The notes: generated by a model not told the origin, from the letters alone. Counted from the first letter of the stretch, positions 53,220 to 62,099 are shown. The stretch is DNA of 64,000 bases from Flagellimonas aurea (GCF_017313785.1 NZ_JAFLNL010000001.1:248001-312000), one strand, 5' to 3'. Made by a program: numbers and translations.

Positions 53220-54092
53220 ATCAATAGCCATATAGAAAACCATATCGTTCCTGATATTCCCGAACCCCAGCGGCTACAAGAATATGGCGTGGGGATATTT
53301 AAAGCCATTCCAACCAAATCAGCCCTTAAAAAAGCCCTCAAGAAAAAGTATGTTTCCGTTAATGGAGCCATTGCCACCTCGGCAACCTTTATTTATGGTG
53401 GAGAAGAAATAACGCTTGCCATTCCAAAGGAAAAAATGTTGAAAAAGCGGTTCAACTTTCCACTAAAAGTATTGTTCGAGGACAAGTATCTGGCTGCGAT
53501 TCATAAACCTGCGGGCGTCGAAGTAAGCGGCAATAAGTTCAAGACCATTGCCAATGCATTGCCGCAAAACTTGAGGCCCAGTCCTATGTCCGATGCCACG
53601 ACACCGCAACCCATACACCGATTGGATTTTGCCACTACGGGTATTGTTTTGGTAGGAAAAACAAACAGTGGCATCCGCGTTTTGAACAAAATGTTCGAGG
53701 ACAAACTAATATCCAAAACCTATTACGCAGTTGCCATTGGTGATATGGAGCCAAGTGGAACCATCTCTTCGGAAATAGACGGGAAAGCGTCCCGATCAGA
53801 TTTTGAAGTTATAAAATCTGTGCCTTCGGAACGTTTCGGCACCCTGAATTTGGTGAAATTACACCCTAAAACAGGCAGAAGACACCAATTGCGGAAACAT
53901 TTGTACAGTTTGGGGAATCCCATCCTCGGAGATAAAGAATATTGCCTAGAAGGCTTAATTTTAAAAGGGAAGGGTTTGTACCTCCACGCTCACGCCTTGG
54001 AGTTTGAGCATCCCTTTACCAACAAAATTATCCACATTACTGATGAGCTTCCGGAGAAGTTTAGGAAGTTATTCGGTTATGATACACGATAA
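53220..54092 (+). CDS. RluA-family pseudouridine synthase, probably with a non-standard start
   Basis: The first standard start in frame is GTG 53289, giving 267 residues. But the frame stays open back to a TAA at 53202-53204, and the extra codons read like the family's N-terminus (NHIVP, then PQRLQEYGVGIF), which flavobacterial relatives carry after a normal Met. No ATG, GTG or TTG occurs there; ATC 53220, preceded by AAAGGA at 53207-53212, would fit best (290 residues). An S4-like domain is followed by the catalytic domain with HRLDFATTG, whose Asp attacks uridine, and HPKTGRRHQLRKH. It modifies rRNA or tRNA; the target is unknown. Confidence 0.82.
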   Translation: MNSHIENHIVPDIPEPQRLQEYGVGIFKAIPTKSALKKALKKKYVSVNGAIATSATFIYGGEEITLAIPKEKMLKKRFNFPLKVLFEDKYLAAIHKPAGVEVSGNKFKTIANALPQNLRPSPMSDATTPQPIHRLDFATTGIVLVGKTNSGIRVLNKMFEDKLISKTYYAVAIGDMEPSGTISSEIDGKASRSDFEVIKSVPSERFGTLNLVKLHPKTGRRHQLRKHLYSLGNPILGDKEYCLEGLILKGKGLYLHAHALEFEHPFTNKIIHITDELPEKFRKLFGYDTR

Positions 54093-54093
54093 A

Positions 54094-54119
54094 AAAAGCA
54101 CCCCATTCGAGGTGCTTTT
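54094..54119. terminator. terminator between the RluA-type gene and tRNA-Ala
   Basis: A 9-bp stem (54094-54102 with 54111-54119) closes an 8-nt loop. The A-run on its left becomes a T-run for the tRNA transcript on the minus strand, so it serves the tRNA best. Confidence 0.75.
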
Positions 54120-54126
54120 ACTATTT

Positions 54127-54203
54127 TGGTGGAGAATACCGGATTCGAACCGGTGGCCTCTTGCCTGCCAGGCAAGCGCTCTAGCCAACTGAGCTAATCC
54201 CCC
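54127..54203 (-). tRNA. tRNA-Ala (anticodon GGC), CCA encoded
   Basis: The minus strand folds into a full cloverleaf: a 7-bp acceptor stem (with GGGGGAT as the 5' strand), D arm with AGCTCAGTTGG, anticodon stem CTTGC/GCAAG with loop CTGGCAG, and T arm with GGTTCGAATCC. The anticodon is GGC, for alanine. The acceptor has G3-U70, the alanine identity pair, which confirms the call. The 3' CCA is encoded at 54127-54129. It stands alone, with a hairpin downstream. Confidence 0.97.
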
Positions 54204-54260
54204 AAAGAGAGCGCAAAGGAAATACTTTTTTCCCAAAGTATCAAAAATTGCGCCCTTTCC

Positions 54261-55058
54261 TTAATCTTTTTTAACGCTGAGTACCAATACGGGAATCTTT
54301 ACAAAGAATTCCGATTTCTGGATTGTGTTCTTTTCCCATAGTTTTTTAAAGAATCCACGCTTTCTGCGGAACACGCACAACATGTCCGGATGCTCTTTTT
54401 GGAAATACTCCGTTACTCCCAAATAGGTGGTGCCGTTTTCTGTAATGGTCAATTGTGAGCTCAAGTCCATCAAAGCGGTGTTGACCTTAAGGTCTTCCTC
54501 GGTATATCCCGGTCTTTTAACCAATAACAAGCTCACTTCAGATCTAAACTTGTTCTTGATAATGATCAAAGGGTTCAAAATACTGCTTCGCTTCAAAATG
54601 CCCGACCCAAAAGCGGTCAATATCTTTTTTGCAGGTTTAAAAGCAGTTCCTTTGGGCACGATCAAGGTTGGAATTTCAGTCTGTTTTATTATTCTACCGG
54701 AGGTGTTCCCCAAGTAAAGTTCCTCCTGTATATCGTTACTTTTTGGAGCTATAATGATCAAGTCAATACCAAGTTCTTTATTGATGCTCTTTAATCCATC
54801 GATGATGTCACCATTGTAAGTGGCCAATTTTATTTCGACCCCTTTCGTGTCTACCTGATCAATAACTTCCTTTAAATGTTCCTTACTGCTTTTGGCTACC
54901 TTTTCTTCCACATTGGCCAGACTTCCTACGGCTGTGGTTACATTAAATACGTCCATTACATAGATTTGAGCCCCAAAATTGGAGGCAAAATCAACGGCGT
55001 ATTGCAATGTTTGATGAGAATCTGGAGAAGTTCCAATAGGTACAAGTATATTGTTCAT
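54261..55058 (-). CDS. universal stress protein, tandem-domain form
   Basis: A 265-residue protein starting at ATG 55056-55058 (MNNILVPIGTSPDSH). The first UspA domain (1-145) has the nucleotide-binding style GNTSGRIIKQ stretch near residue 125; the second (150-265) is more divergent (KKILTAFGSGILKRSS). Tandem USPs of this length are usual in Bacteroidota. They bind ATP or sense stress in the cytoplasm. A TAAATTTA box, one base off consensus, lies upstream. The open frame extends 23 codons beyond the start into the intergenic region; I judged that not coding. Confidence 0.9.
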   Translation of the reverse strand: MNNILVPIGTSPDSHQTLQYAVDFASNFGAQIYVMDVFNVTTAVGSLANVEEKVAKSSKEHLKEVIDQVDTKGVEIKLATYNGDIIDGLKSINKELGIDLIIIAPKSNDIQEELYLGNTSGRIIKQTEIPTLIVPKGTAFKPAKKILTAFGSGILKRSSILNPLIIIKNKFRSEVSLLLVKRPGYTEEDLKVNTALMDLSSQLTITENGTTYLGVTEYFQKEHPDMLCVFRRKRGFFKKLWEKNTIQKSEFFVKIPVLVLSVKKD

Positions 55059-55111
55059 GGTTTGGTGATTACGATTAAACCTTAAATTTACAATTAAATT
55101 GAAACGAATCA

Positions 55112-55612
55112 ATGATAAGACGCGCAAAGATATCCGAAATCCCCGATATCTTGACCATCACCCAAGCTTGCGGCAAAAAAATGCAGGAGAACGGCATTTA
55201 TCAGTGGAACGAGCATTATCCTTCCGCAGCAGCCTTCATCAAGGATATTGAACGTGAAGAACTTTTCGTCATAGAGGAGAACAAGACTATCCAAGGAACC
55301 ATCGTCATATCCACATTGATGGACGAAGAGTACAAACCCATCCAATGGCTGACCGCCAACGGTAACAGCACCTATATCCACCGACTTTCCGTTCATCCAG
55401 ACCTTCAAGGAAAGGGCTTGGCCCAAGAAATGATGGGTTTTGCAGAAAATTATTCCAGGAAAAATAATTTCGCTTCGGTGCGGCTGGATACTTTTTCACA
55501 GAATAAAAGAAACCAGCGTTTTTACGAACAAAGAGGGTATCAAAAACTTGGTGATATCTATTTCCCCAAACAAAGCCGGCATCCTTTTCATTGTTATGAA
55601 TTAGTGCTGTAA
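55112..55612 (+). CDS. GNAT-family N-acetyltransferase
   Basis: A 166-residue acetyl-CoA-dependent acyltransferase. The N-terminus MIRRAKISEIPDILTITQAC is typical, and the CoA pyrophosphate loop is in LSVHPDLQGKGLAQEMMGFA (Q/R-x-x-G-x-G/A pattern as QGKGLA). The last strand has FYEQRGYQKLGD. The substrate is unknown. It is divergent from the stress protein gene with 53 bp between, and 12 bp ahead of the MATE gene, which may share its transcript. Confidence 0.92.
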   Translation: MIRRAKISEIPDILTITQACGKKMQENGIYQWNEHYPSAAAFIKDIEREELFVIEENKTIQGTIVISTLMDEEYKPIQWLTANGNSTYIHRLSVHPDLQGKGLAQEMMGFAENYSRKNNFASVRLDTFSQNKRNQRFYEQRGYQKLGDIYFPKQSRHPFHCYELVL

Positions 55613-55624
55613 CTTGCGCCCGAT

Positions 55625-56959
55625 TTGAGCACGCAGGTAAATTTTAAGAGCATCAACCAACTGGCCATTCCCGCCACTATCTCGGGAATTGCGGAACCTA
55701 TTCTCTCCATAACGGATACCGCCATCGTGGGCAACATTCCCGTTGACGGGTTGGAGTCGTTGGCAGCAGCGGGAATCGTGGGTTCCTTTTTGTCCATGCT
55801 CATTTGGGTGCTCGGTCAAACACGAAGCTCCATTTCCGCCATCATTTCCCAGTATTTGGGCGCCGGACGGTTAACGGAGGTAAAAGATTTGCCGGCACAG
55901 GCTATTTTCTTCAACATTCTGCTCAGTATCATGGTCCTTTTATCCACCGTTTTTCTCATAGAAGAAATCTTTGCACTGTTCAACGCATCCGGTAAAATTC
56001 TAGAGTACTGTATATCCTATTATGCCATTAGGGTGTGGGGCTTTCCGCTTACACTTTTCACCTTTGCCGTTTTCGGGATATTTCGTGGATTGCAGAATAC
56101 TTTTTACCCCATGGTCATTGCCATGTTGGGTGCAGGCCTCAACATTTTACTGGATTTTGTCCTTGTTTATGGTATCGATGGATGGGTGCCCGCCCTTTAC
56201 TTGGAAGGAGCCGCTTGGGCAAGCTTGATATCGCAAGCTATCATGGCCATTATCGCCCTTGTCCTATTGTTGAAAAAGACGGAAATCAGCATGAAACTTG
56301 TTTTTCCGCTCAACAAAGAAATGAAGCGTGTGGTATTTATGAGCCTAAACCTCTTTGTGCGCACGCTTGCCCTCAACGCCGCACTCATGCTTGCCGTACG
56401 CGAGGCCACCACCTTGGGCGACCAGTTCATAGGGGCACATACCATTGCCATCAACCTTTGGTTGTTCTCCGCTTTCTTTATTGATGGATTTGCCGCCGCA
56501 GGAAACAGTATGGGCGGAAGACTGCTCGGTGCCCAAGACTATAACGGTCTTTGGGAATTGGCCAAAAAAATAATGAAGTATGGCACTATTGTAAGCCTTG
56601 GACTTATGGCGTTCGGATTTATTTTTTACAGGCCCATTGGCCGGATTTTTTCCAACGAAACCGTGGTTCTGGAAACCTTCTACAACATTTTTTACATTGT
56701 AATCATCGGTTTGCCGATGAATACGTTGGCCTTTGTTTTTGATGGGCTTTTCAAGGGAATGGGCGAAATGAAGTATTTAAGGAACGTACTGTTGGCAGCC
56801 ACCTTCTTGGGGTTCATTCCATGCCTCTATCTGGGCATTTATCTAGGTTGGGGGCTATATGCCATTTGGATTGCATTTGTGGTCTGGATGATGATTCGTG
56901 GATTTTCCCTGGTCTGGAAATTTAGGAGAAAATTCCAACCCTTGGTACAAAACCCTTAA
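55625..56959 (+). CDS. MATE-family efflux transporter
   Basis: A 444-residue membrane protein with twelve helices in two pseudo-symmetric halves. The start is TTG 55625, with no ATG nearby in frame. Segments such as INQLAIPATISGIAEPILSI and DTAIVGNIPVDGLESLAAAG match the first two helices of the DinF-like branch. It exports cationic drugs or metabolites using Na+ or H+. Position 12 bp after the acetyltransferase gene suggests cotranscription. The substrate is unknown. Confidence 0.93.
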   Translation: MSTQVNFKSINQLAIPATISGIAEPILSITDTAIVGNIPVDGLESLAAAGIVGSFLSMLIWVLGQTRSSISAIISQYLGAGRLTEVKDLPAQAIFFNILLSIMVLLSTVFLIEEIFALFNASGKILEYCISYYAIRVWGFPLTLFTFAVFGIFRGLQNTFYPMVIAMLGAGLNILLDFVLVYGIDGWVPALYLEGAAWASLISQAIMAIIALVLLLKKTEISMKLVFPLNKEMKRVVFMSLNLFVRTLALNAALMLAVREATTLGDQFIGAHTIAINLWLFSAFFIDGFAAAGNSMGGRLLGAQDYNGLWELAKKIMKYGTIVSLGLMAFGFIFYRPIGRIFSNETVVLETFYNIFYIVIIGLPMNTLAFVFDGLFKGMGEMKYLRNVLLAATFLGFIPCLYLGIYLGWGLYAIWIAFVVWMMIRGFSLVWKFRRKFQPLVQNP

Positions 56960-57008
56960 TTTAGTGCTCACGGAATACAGGTTTACAACAACTGATAACT
57001 GAAAATAA

Positions 57009-57776
57009 ATGTCCACCCATAGAATCAACGGCAGCCTATACACCAAAATTGAAAACAAGGTAGCGACCATAGAATTTGGTCACCCTGCAAGCAATTCCTT
57101 TGTTTCCGAACTTTTGGTGCGGCTTACGAAGGAGTTTGATAAAGTGGGCAAAAACCATGACGTTTCTGTAATCGTGTTAAAGTCCGAGGGAGAAAGGGCA
57201 TTTTGTGCCGGAGCCTCTTTTGATGAATTAGTGGCGGTTTCCAATCTGGAAGAGGGGAAGGCGTTTTTTAGTGGTTTTGCAAACATCATCAATGCCATGC
57301 GCAAGTGTCCCAAGCCGATTATTGGACGGGTACAGGGCAAAACTGTCGGTGGCGGTGTGGGCTTGGCATCGGCCTGCGATTATGTGCATGCTACGGTAGA
57401 AGCGGCCATCAAATTATCGGAAATATCCATAGGAATAGGCCCGTTCGTCATTGCCCCGGCCGTAGAGCGCAAAATGGGAAAAGCCGCTTTGGCAGAGCTC
57501 ACTTTGTATCCCACAGAGTGGAAAAATGCCTATTGGGCCAAAGAAAACGGTTTATACGCAAAAGTGTACGATTCCATTGCCGAAATGGACAGGGAACTGG
57601 AAATCCATGTTCAAAAACTGGCCACCTATAACCCCGAAGCTCTGGAAAAAATGAAGAAAGTTCTTTGGGAAGGAACCGAGCATTGGGACGACCTATTGTT
57701 GGAACGTGCTGAAGCATCCGGAAAGTTGGCACTATCGCCAAATACCAAAAAAGCATTGGAGAAGTTTAAAAAATAA
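57009..57776 (+). CDS. enoyl-CoA hydratase/isomerase-family protein
   Basis: A 255-residue crotonase-fold enzyme. The oxyanion-hole region is AFCAGASFDELVAV, followed by the GKTVGGGVGLASACDY helix. The first catalytic glutamate would be in LSEISIGIGP; the second usual glutamate position, in the segment GPFVIAPAVERK, is less clear, so hydratase activity is likely but not sure. It could act in fatty acid, phenylacetate or amino acid breakdown. It is followed after 8 bp by a mini-gene and then the LpxH-like gene, all on one strand. Confidence 0.9.
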   Translation: MSTHRINGSLYTKIENKVATIEFGHPASNSFVSELLVRLTKEFDKVGKNHDVSVIVLKSEGERAFCAGASFDELVAVSNLEEGKAFFSGFANIINAMRKCPKPIIGRVQGKTVGGGVGLASACDYVHATVEAAIKLSEISIGIGPFVIAPAVERKMGKAALAELTLYPTEWKNAYWAKENGLYAKVYDSIAEMDRELEIHVQKLATYNPEALEKMKKVLWEGTEHWDDLLLERAEASGKLALSPNTKKALEKFKK

Positions 57777-57784
57777 AAGCAGTT

Positions 57785-57877
57785 ATGAATGATTTGATTT
57801 TTCCCATATTGGCCCTTTTTGTAGTCGTGGTGTATGTGGTCAATAGAATACGAAGCAACCGACGTTACAAAAAATAA
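57785..57877 (+). CDS. 30-residue single-helix membrane mini-protein
   Basis: A short frame from ATG 57785 to TAA 57875-57877. It reads MNDLIFPILALFVVVVYVV at the start and ends in NRIRSNRRYKK: one hydrophobic helix of about 18 residues and a very basic tail, so the N-terminus should face outward and the tail the cytoplasm. The next ATG follows the stop directly (TAAATG), and the previous gene ends 8 bp before. Such tight packing argues for a real gene. I do not know a family. Confidence 0.65.
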   Translation: MNDLIFPILALFVVVVYVVNRIRSNRRYKK

Positions 57878-58645
57878 ATGAAGAATATTGCCCTGCCTAA
57901 AGGCAAAAAAGTCTATTTCGCGAGCGATAACCACCTAGGGGCCCCCACCCGAAAGGACAGTTTGCCCCGTGAGAAAAAGTTTGTGGCCTGGCTGGATTCC
58001 ATTAAGGAAGATGCTGCGGCCATTTTTTTAATGGGCGACCTTTTTGATTTTTGGTTCGAATATAAAACCGTGGTGCCCAAAGGCTTTACACGAACACTTG
58101 GCAAACTGGCCGAACTATCGGATATGGGCATTCCCATTACTTATTTTGTGGGCAACCATGATCTTTGGATGAACGGATATTTTGAAGAGGAACTGAATAT
58201 CCCGGTGTACCACAAACCGCAGCAGTTCCTGATCAACGACACTTCCTTTTTTATTGGGCACGGTGATGGACTGGGCCCACATGACAAGGGTTTTAAACGG
58301 ATGAAAAAAGTGTTCACCAATCCCGTAGCCCAATGGTTCTTTAAATGGTTGCACCCGGATTTGGGCGTTCGTTTGGGACAACATCTGTCCGTAAACAACA
58401 AGATAATTTCTGGTGAAGCGGATGCCAAATTCTTGGGCGAGGACAAGGAATGGCTCATTCTGTATGCCAAGCGCAAGTTGGAAGAGCAACATTTTGACCA
58501 TTTTATTTTTGGTCATCGTCATTTACCGTTGGAAATCAAACTGAACGATACCTCGACCTATACCAATCTCGGGGATTGGATCTCCTTTTTTACCTACGCT
58601 GTTTTTGATGGGGAAAAATTGACCTTGGAAAAACTGGAGGATTAA
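57878..58645 (+). CDS. UDP-2,3-diacylglucosamine diphosphatase, LpxH-like
   Basis: A 255-residue metallophosphoesterase. The dimetal motifs are ASDNHLG with Asp17 and His19, GDLFDFWFE, GNHD, IGHGDG and GHRHLP. FDFWFEY after the second motif is typical of LpxH/LpxI-type lipid A enzymes, which cut UDP-diacylglucosamine to lipid X on the inner face of the membrane. Flavobacteria make lipid A, so this function fits. The start follows the mini-gene stop with no gap. Its last four bases overlap the end of the converging MFS gene. Confidence 0.9.
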   Translation: MKNIALPKGKKVYFASDNHLGAPTRKDSLPREKKFVAWLDSIKEDAAAIFLMGDLFDFWFEYKTVVPKGFTRTLGKLAELSDMGIPITYFVGNHDLWMNGYFEEELNIPVYHKPQQFLINDTSFFIGHGDGLGPHDKGFKRMKKVFTNPVAQWFFKWLHPDLGVRLGQHLSVNNKIISGEADAKFLGEDKEWLILYAKRKLEEQHFDHFIFGHRHLPLEIKLNDTSTYTNLGDWISFFTYAVFDGEKLTLEKLED

Positions 58646-59901
58646 TCTTCCCTCTCGTGTTCGTCAATATCTTTTTGAAGGTCCAATCGCCTAAATGTGG
58701 GGGAAGCAATTGCTGTTGCACTTACGGTGAGCAGCGTCATGCATCCACCAAAGACCACCGCTGTCACGGTTCCCATTAGTTTGGCCGTCAACCCACTTTC
58801 AAAAGCGCCCAACTCATTGGAAGAACCCACGAACATAGAATTTACCGAAGCTACCCTACCGCGCATATTGTCCGGTGTCTTTATTTGCAAAATGGTCTGT
58901 CGAATGATCATGGAGATACCATCCACTGCCCCACTTACAAACAAAGCGATCACGGATAACCAAAAAAGTTCCGACAACCCGAAGACGATAATACAGATTC
59001 CGAAGGCAAAGACCGCCATCAGCAATTTTTTGCCCGCATTTTTGTGCAACGGAAACTTAGTGGAACCCAACATGGTGATGGATGCCCCTACCGCTGGCGC
59101 TGCCCTCAAAACACCAAAACCCTCGGAGCCCACATGCAAAATATCCTGGGCATAAACGGGCAATAGCGCCACGGCGCCACCAAAAAGTACCGCGATCATA
59201 TCCAAGGTCAGTGCCCCAAAAATGGCCTTGTTGCCAAAAACAAACTTGAGTCCATCACGTAGGCTCTGGAAAACGGGCTCCCCGATTTTAGGGTTCATAA
59301 TGGGTTTTTTGGGAATTTGGAAGAGGAAGATCAATGCCATCAAGGAAAATCCAAAAATGACGCACATACTCCAATGCACCCCGATCCAGCTAATGGAGAA
59401 TCCGGCCAAGGCAGGCCCCAAAACCGATGCCAACTGCCAAGTGGAACTGCTCCAAGTGGCCGCATTCGGATATATTTTCTTGGGAACGATCAAGGCAATC
59501 AACGAAAAAATGGTCGGGCCCAAAAACGAACGTACAAATCCGCCCAAAAACACCAGGGCATAAATGGAGTACAGTATGGTGGTGGATTCCCATGAATCTT
59601 CCAATCCGGGCCAGCTCAATACAAACAATCCGAAGCTTATCACCGAGAACCCGGCGATACAGACCACCAAAAGGTTCCGTTTTTCCTTTTGGTCCACAAT
59701 ATGACCTGCGAAGAGGGCCATGCTCACGGCAGGTACCACCTCCATCAAACCGATTATACCCAAAGAAAGCGGGTCCTTGGTCAAGGAATATACTTGCCAT
59801 TCGATTACGATAAACTGCATGGACCATGCAAAGACCATGGCAAAACGCACCAATAAAAATATGTTGAATTCCTTATAGCGAAGTGCTGCGTAGGGGTCCA
59901 T
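58642..59901 (-). CDS. MFS transporter, EntS-like (MFS_3) branch
   Basis: A 419-residue membrane protein with twelve helices. The N-terminus (YKEFNIFLLVRFAMVFAWSM) and the loop after helix 2 (AGHIVDQKEKRNLLV, a variant of the MFS GxxxDRxGRR motif) are recognisable. This branch includes enterobactin exporter-like proteins and macrolide pumps, but substrate cannot be read. It ends tail to tail with the LpxH-like gene, sharing 4 bp. The recJ gene ends 6 bp upstream of its start, so the two are cotranscribed. Confidence 0.92.
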   Translation of the reverse strand: MDPYAALRYKEFNIFLLVRFAMVFAWSMQFIVIEWQVYSLTKDPLSLGIIGLMEVVPAVSMALFAGHIVDQKEKRNLLVVCIAGFSVISFGLFVLSWPGLEDSWESTTILYSIYALVFLGGFVRSFLGPTIFSLIALIVPKKIYPNAATWSSSTWQLASVLGPALAGFSISWIGVHWSMCVIFGFSLMALIFLFQIPKKPIMNPKIGEPVFQSLRDGLKFVFGNKAIFGALTLDMIAVLFGGAVALLPVYAQDILHVGSEGFGVLRAAPAVGASITMLGSTKFPLHKNAGKKLLMAVFAFGICIIVFGLSELFWLSVIALFVSGAVDGISMIIRQTILQIKTPDNMRGRVASVNSMFVGSSNELGAFESGLTAKLMGTVTAVVFGGCMTLLTVSATAIASPTFRRLDLQKDIDEHERED

Positions 59902-59907
59902 AAATAG

Positions 59908-61596
59908 CTAGCGAATATCTCTTAGTTTTAGTTGAAGGCTCACCGTTCCGTTCCATTCATTTTCATCCAACGAAAATACGGCATCAAAAGGTTTTATTCG
60001 CTTAACCACATCCAATTTATCGCCCAAATTAAATCCTATGCCTCCAATAGGCTCCGAACCTAGTTGATAGAGACTGCATTTTAAGTGTTTCTCGCCTTCG
60101 CCAACTCCACGGGCATACCCCGTATCCTTTAATCCTTCGGCCATAAAAACGGGGGTCATGTTGCCGGGACCAAATGGCGCAAATTGCTTTAGAATGCGCA
60201 TCAGTTTTGGGGTAATCTGGTCCATTTGAATTTTGGCATCAATGGAAATTTCGGGCTGCAAGAGTTTTGGGTCGATGGTTTCAGAAACCACCCTTTCAAA
60301 CTGGTTCTTGAACGTTTCATACTGCTCTTCCAACAACGTGAGTCCCGCTGCATACATGTGACCGCCGAACTGCTCCAAACAATCGGAACATCCCTCCAGT
60401 GCATTGTAAATGTCGAACCCTTTGACCGATCTTGCGGAAGCTGCCAATTTATCCCCGCTTTTGGTGAAGACCAAGGTTGGCCGGTAGTACGTCTCCGTTA
60501 GTCGAGATGCCACGATACCGATCACGCCTTTGTGCCAGTTTTCGTTATAGACCACTGAGGTGACCCTGCCTTCTTCCCGGTTTTCTTGAATTTGGACCAA
60601 GGCCTCTTGTGTGATTTCTTGGTCCAAGCTCCTTCGTTCGGTATTGAAAAGTTCAATTTCAGATGCGAATTGCTGTGCTTGGGCTAAATTGGTTTCGGTA
60701 AGCAGGTCAACGGCGTGTTGGCCATGTTTCATCCTTCCGGCCGCGTTGATTCGCGGGGCAATAATGAACACCACATCGGTTATGGTAAGTTCCCGTTTTT
60801 TGGTCTGGTCGATCAAGGCTTTGATTCCAATACGCGGATTTTCGTTGATGACCATCAACCCATAATAGGCAAGCACCCGATTTTCTCCCGTAATCGGAAC
60901 AATATCAGCAGCTATGGCGGTGGCCACCAAATCCAGATATAGTATCAGGTCATCGATGGTCTTGCCTTGCTTGGAGCCCAAAGCTTGAATCAGTTTAAAA
61001 CCGACCCCGCAACCGCAAAGTTCTTTGTACGGGTATTCGCAATCTTCCTGTTTTGGGTCCAGTACCGCAATAGCCTCGGGCAGTTCTGAGCCTGGTCGGT
61101 GATGATCGCAAACGATAACATCGATGCCTTTTTCCTTGGCATATTTTATCTGGTCAATGGCCTTGATGCCGCAATCCAGCGCTATAATCAAAGACATGTC
61201 GTTGTCCGAGGCAAAATCAATGCCTTTTAAGGAAATGCCGTAACCTTCCAAATAACGGTCGGGAATGTAGGTGGCCACATTGGGGTAGGTTTCCATCAAA
61301 TAGGCGCTCATTAACGCAACGGATGTGGTCCCATCTACATCGTAATCACCATAGACCAAAATGTTCTCTCCTTTGTTGATGGCTTCTTCAATCCGTTCCA
61401 CTGCTTTGCGCATGTCCTTCATCAAAAAAGGATCGTGCAGATGATTCAACTCGGGCCGGAAGAATGCTTTCGCCTCTTCGTAATTGGTTATTCCCCTTTG
61501 AATTAGGAGCTGCGCTACCAAATCATCAACGCCCAATGCTTTGGACAATTGGTCAATGGATTCTTGTTCGGGTTTTGGCTTTATGGTCCAGCGCAT
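59908..61596 (-). CDS. recJ: single-stranded-DNA-specific exonuclease RecJ
   Basis: A 562-residue 5'-3' exonuclease of the DHH superfamily. The first metal motif is VYGDYDVDGTTS (GDYDVDG at 83-89), the DCG motif follows near residue 142, and the DHH motif is VCDHHRPG. The DHHA1 and OB-fold domains with GGH(M)YAAGLTL are present; length is normal. It works in mismatch and recombination repair. Its stop is 6 bp from the MFS start. Upstream is a four-helix-bundle gene flanked by inverted repeats. Confidence 0.96.
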   Translation of the reverse strand: MRWTIKPKPEQESIDQLSKALGVDDLVAQLLIQRGITNYEEAKAFFRPELNHLHDPFLMKDMRKAVERIEEAINKGENILVYGDYDVDGTTSVALMSAYLMETYPNVATYIPDRYLEGYGISLKGIDFASDNDMSLIIALDCGIKAIDQIKYAKEKGIDVIVCDHHRPGSELPEAIAVLDPKQEDCEYPYKELCGCGVGFKLIQALGSKQGKTIDDLILYLDLVATAIAADIVPITGENRVLAYYGLMVINENPRIGIKALIDQTKKRELTITDVVFIIAPRINAAGRMKHGQHAVDLLTETNLAQAQQFASEIELFNTERRSLDQEITQEALVQIQENREEGRVTSVVYNENWHKGVIGIVASRLTETYYRPTLVFTKSGDKLAASARSVKGFDIYNALEGCSDCLEQFGGHMYAAGLTLLEEQYETFKNQFERVVSETIDPKLLQPEISIDAKIQMDQITPKLMRILKQFAPFGPGNMTPVFMAEGLKDTGYARGVGEGEKHLKCSLYQLGSEPIGGIGFNLGDKLDVVKRIKPFDAVFSLDENEWNGTVSLQLKLRDIR

Positions 61597-61622
61597 AGTT
61601 TTAAAAGTTCAAGTGCAAAATT

Positions 61623-62064
61623 CAAGCTCAAGTTCAAATTTCGAGTTACTTCTTCCTTTTGATTACGGTAGCAGTGATTTTAATCAATTGTTCAACTTCA
61701 TCCAATAAACCAATGCAAACTCCTTCATTGCCATAGTTTATCTTTTTCAGAATCTTTAGGCTTACCCTCGATTCTTTCAATTCCCTTAATGTAATGGTAG
61801 CCCTATAAACAAAATCTTTGTTGGTGTTTGTTCCTTGAGCCTCTCCAAAGTTCAAAGCAGCACCTCCAGCGGAACGAAGTAGTTGATTTCCGTAATATTG
61901 TCCTGTAAAATCGTTGGATAAATCGTGGCAAAAAGTAGCGATACTGGCTGCCAAATCCACAAATCGTTCCCCTAGATCGAATTTCTTTTCGTTCATCTTT
62001 TAAAAATTGATCCTGAGGTTGACCTAATTCTTGAATATAATTGATTATTTGGTAATTGAGCTTG
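61623..62064. repeat. inverted repeats flanking the four-helix-bundle gene
   Basis: CAAGCTCAA (61623-61631) and its exact inverse TTGAGCTTG (62056-62064) bracket the gene. A second pair, CTCAAG (61627-61632) and CTTGAG (62074-62079), lies beside it, in sequence made of repeated TTCAAG-like words. Confidence 0.5.
61646..61996 (-). CDS. four-helix-bundle protein (S23/bAvd-like family)
   Basis: A 116-residue all-helical protein. The pattern FVDLAASIATFCHDL, QLLRSAGGAALNFGEAQGTN, then FVYRATITLRELKESR is that of the S23/IVP family, whose members are encoded inside intervening sequences of 23S rRNA genes, and which is related to the accessory protein Avd of diversity-generating retroelements. In Bacteroidota, single free copies are common and of unknown role. 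Here the gene lies between recJ and OsmC on the minus strand and is bracketed by short inverted repeats, which hints at past mobility. Confidence 0.85.
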   Translation of the reverse strand: MNEKKFDLGERFVDLAASIATFCHDLSNDFTGQYYGNQLLRSAGGAALNFGEAQGTNTNKDFVYRATITLRELKESRVSLKILKKINYGNEGVCIGLLDEVEQLIKITATVIKRKK

Positions 62065-62099
62065 TGTTTTGTTCTTGAGCCTGTTCTTTTGTTTGCCTC

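Noticed and set aside
54004..54192. 62-codon ORF over the RluA gene end and tRNA-Ala
   Set aside because: It overlaps a confirmed tRNA, a terminator and the real gene in another frame.
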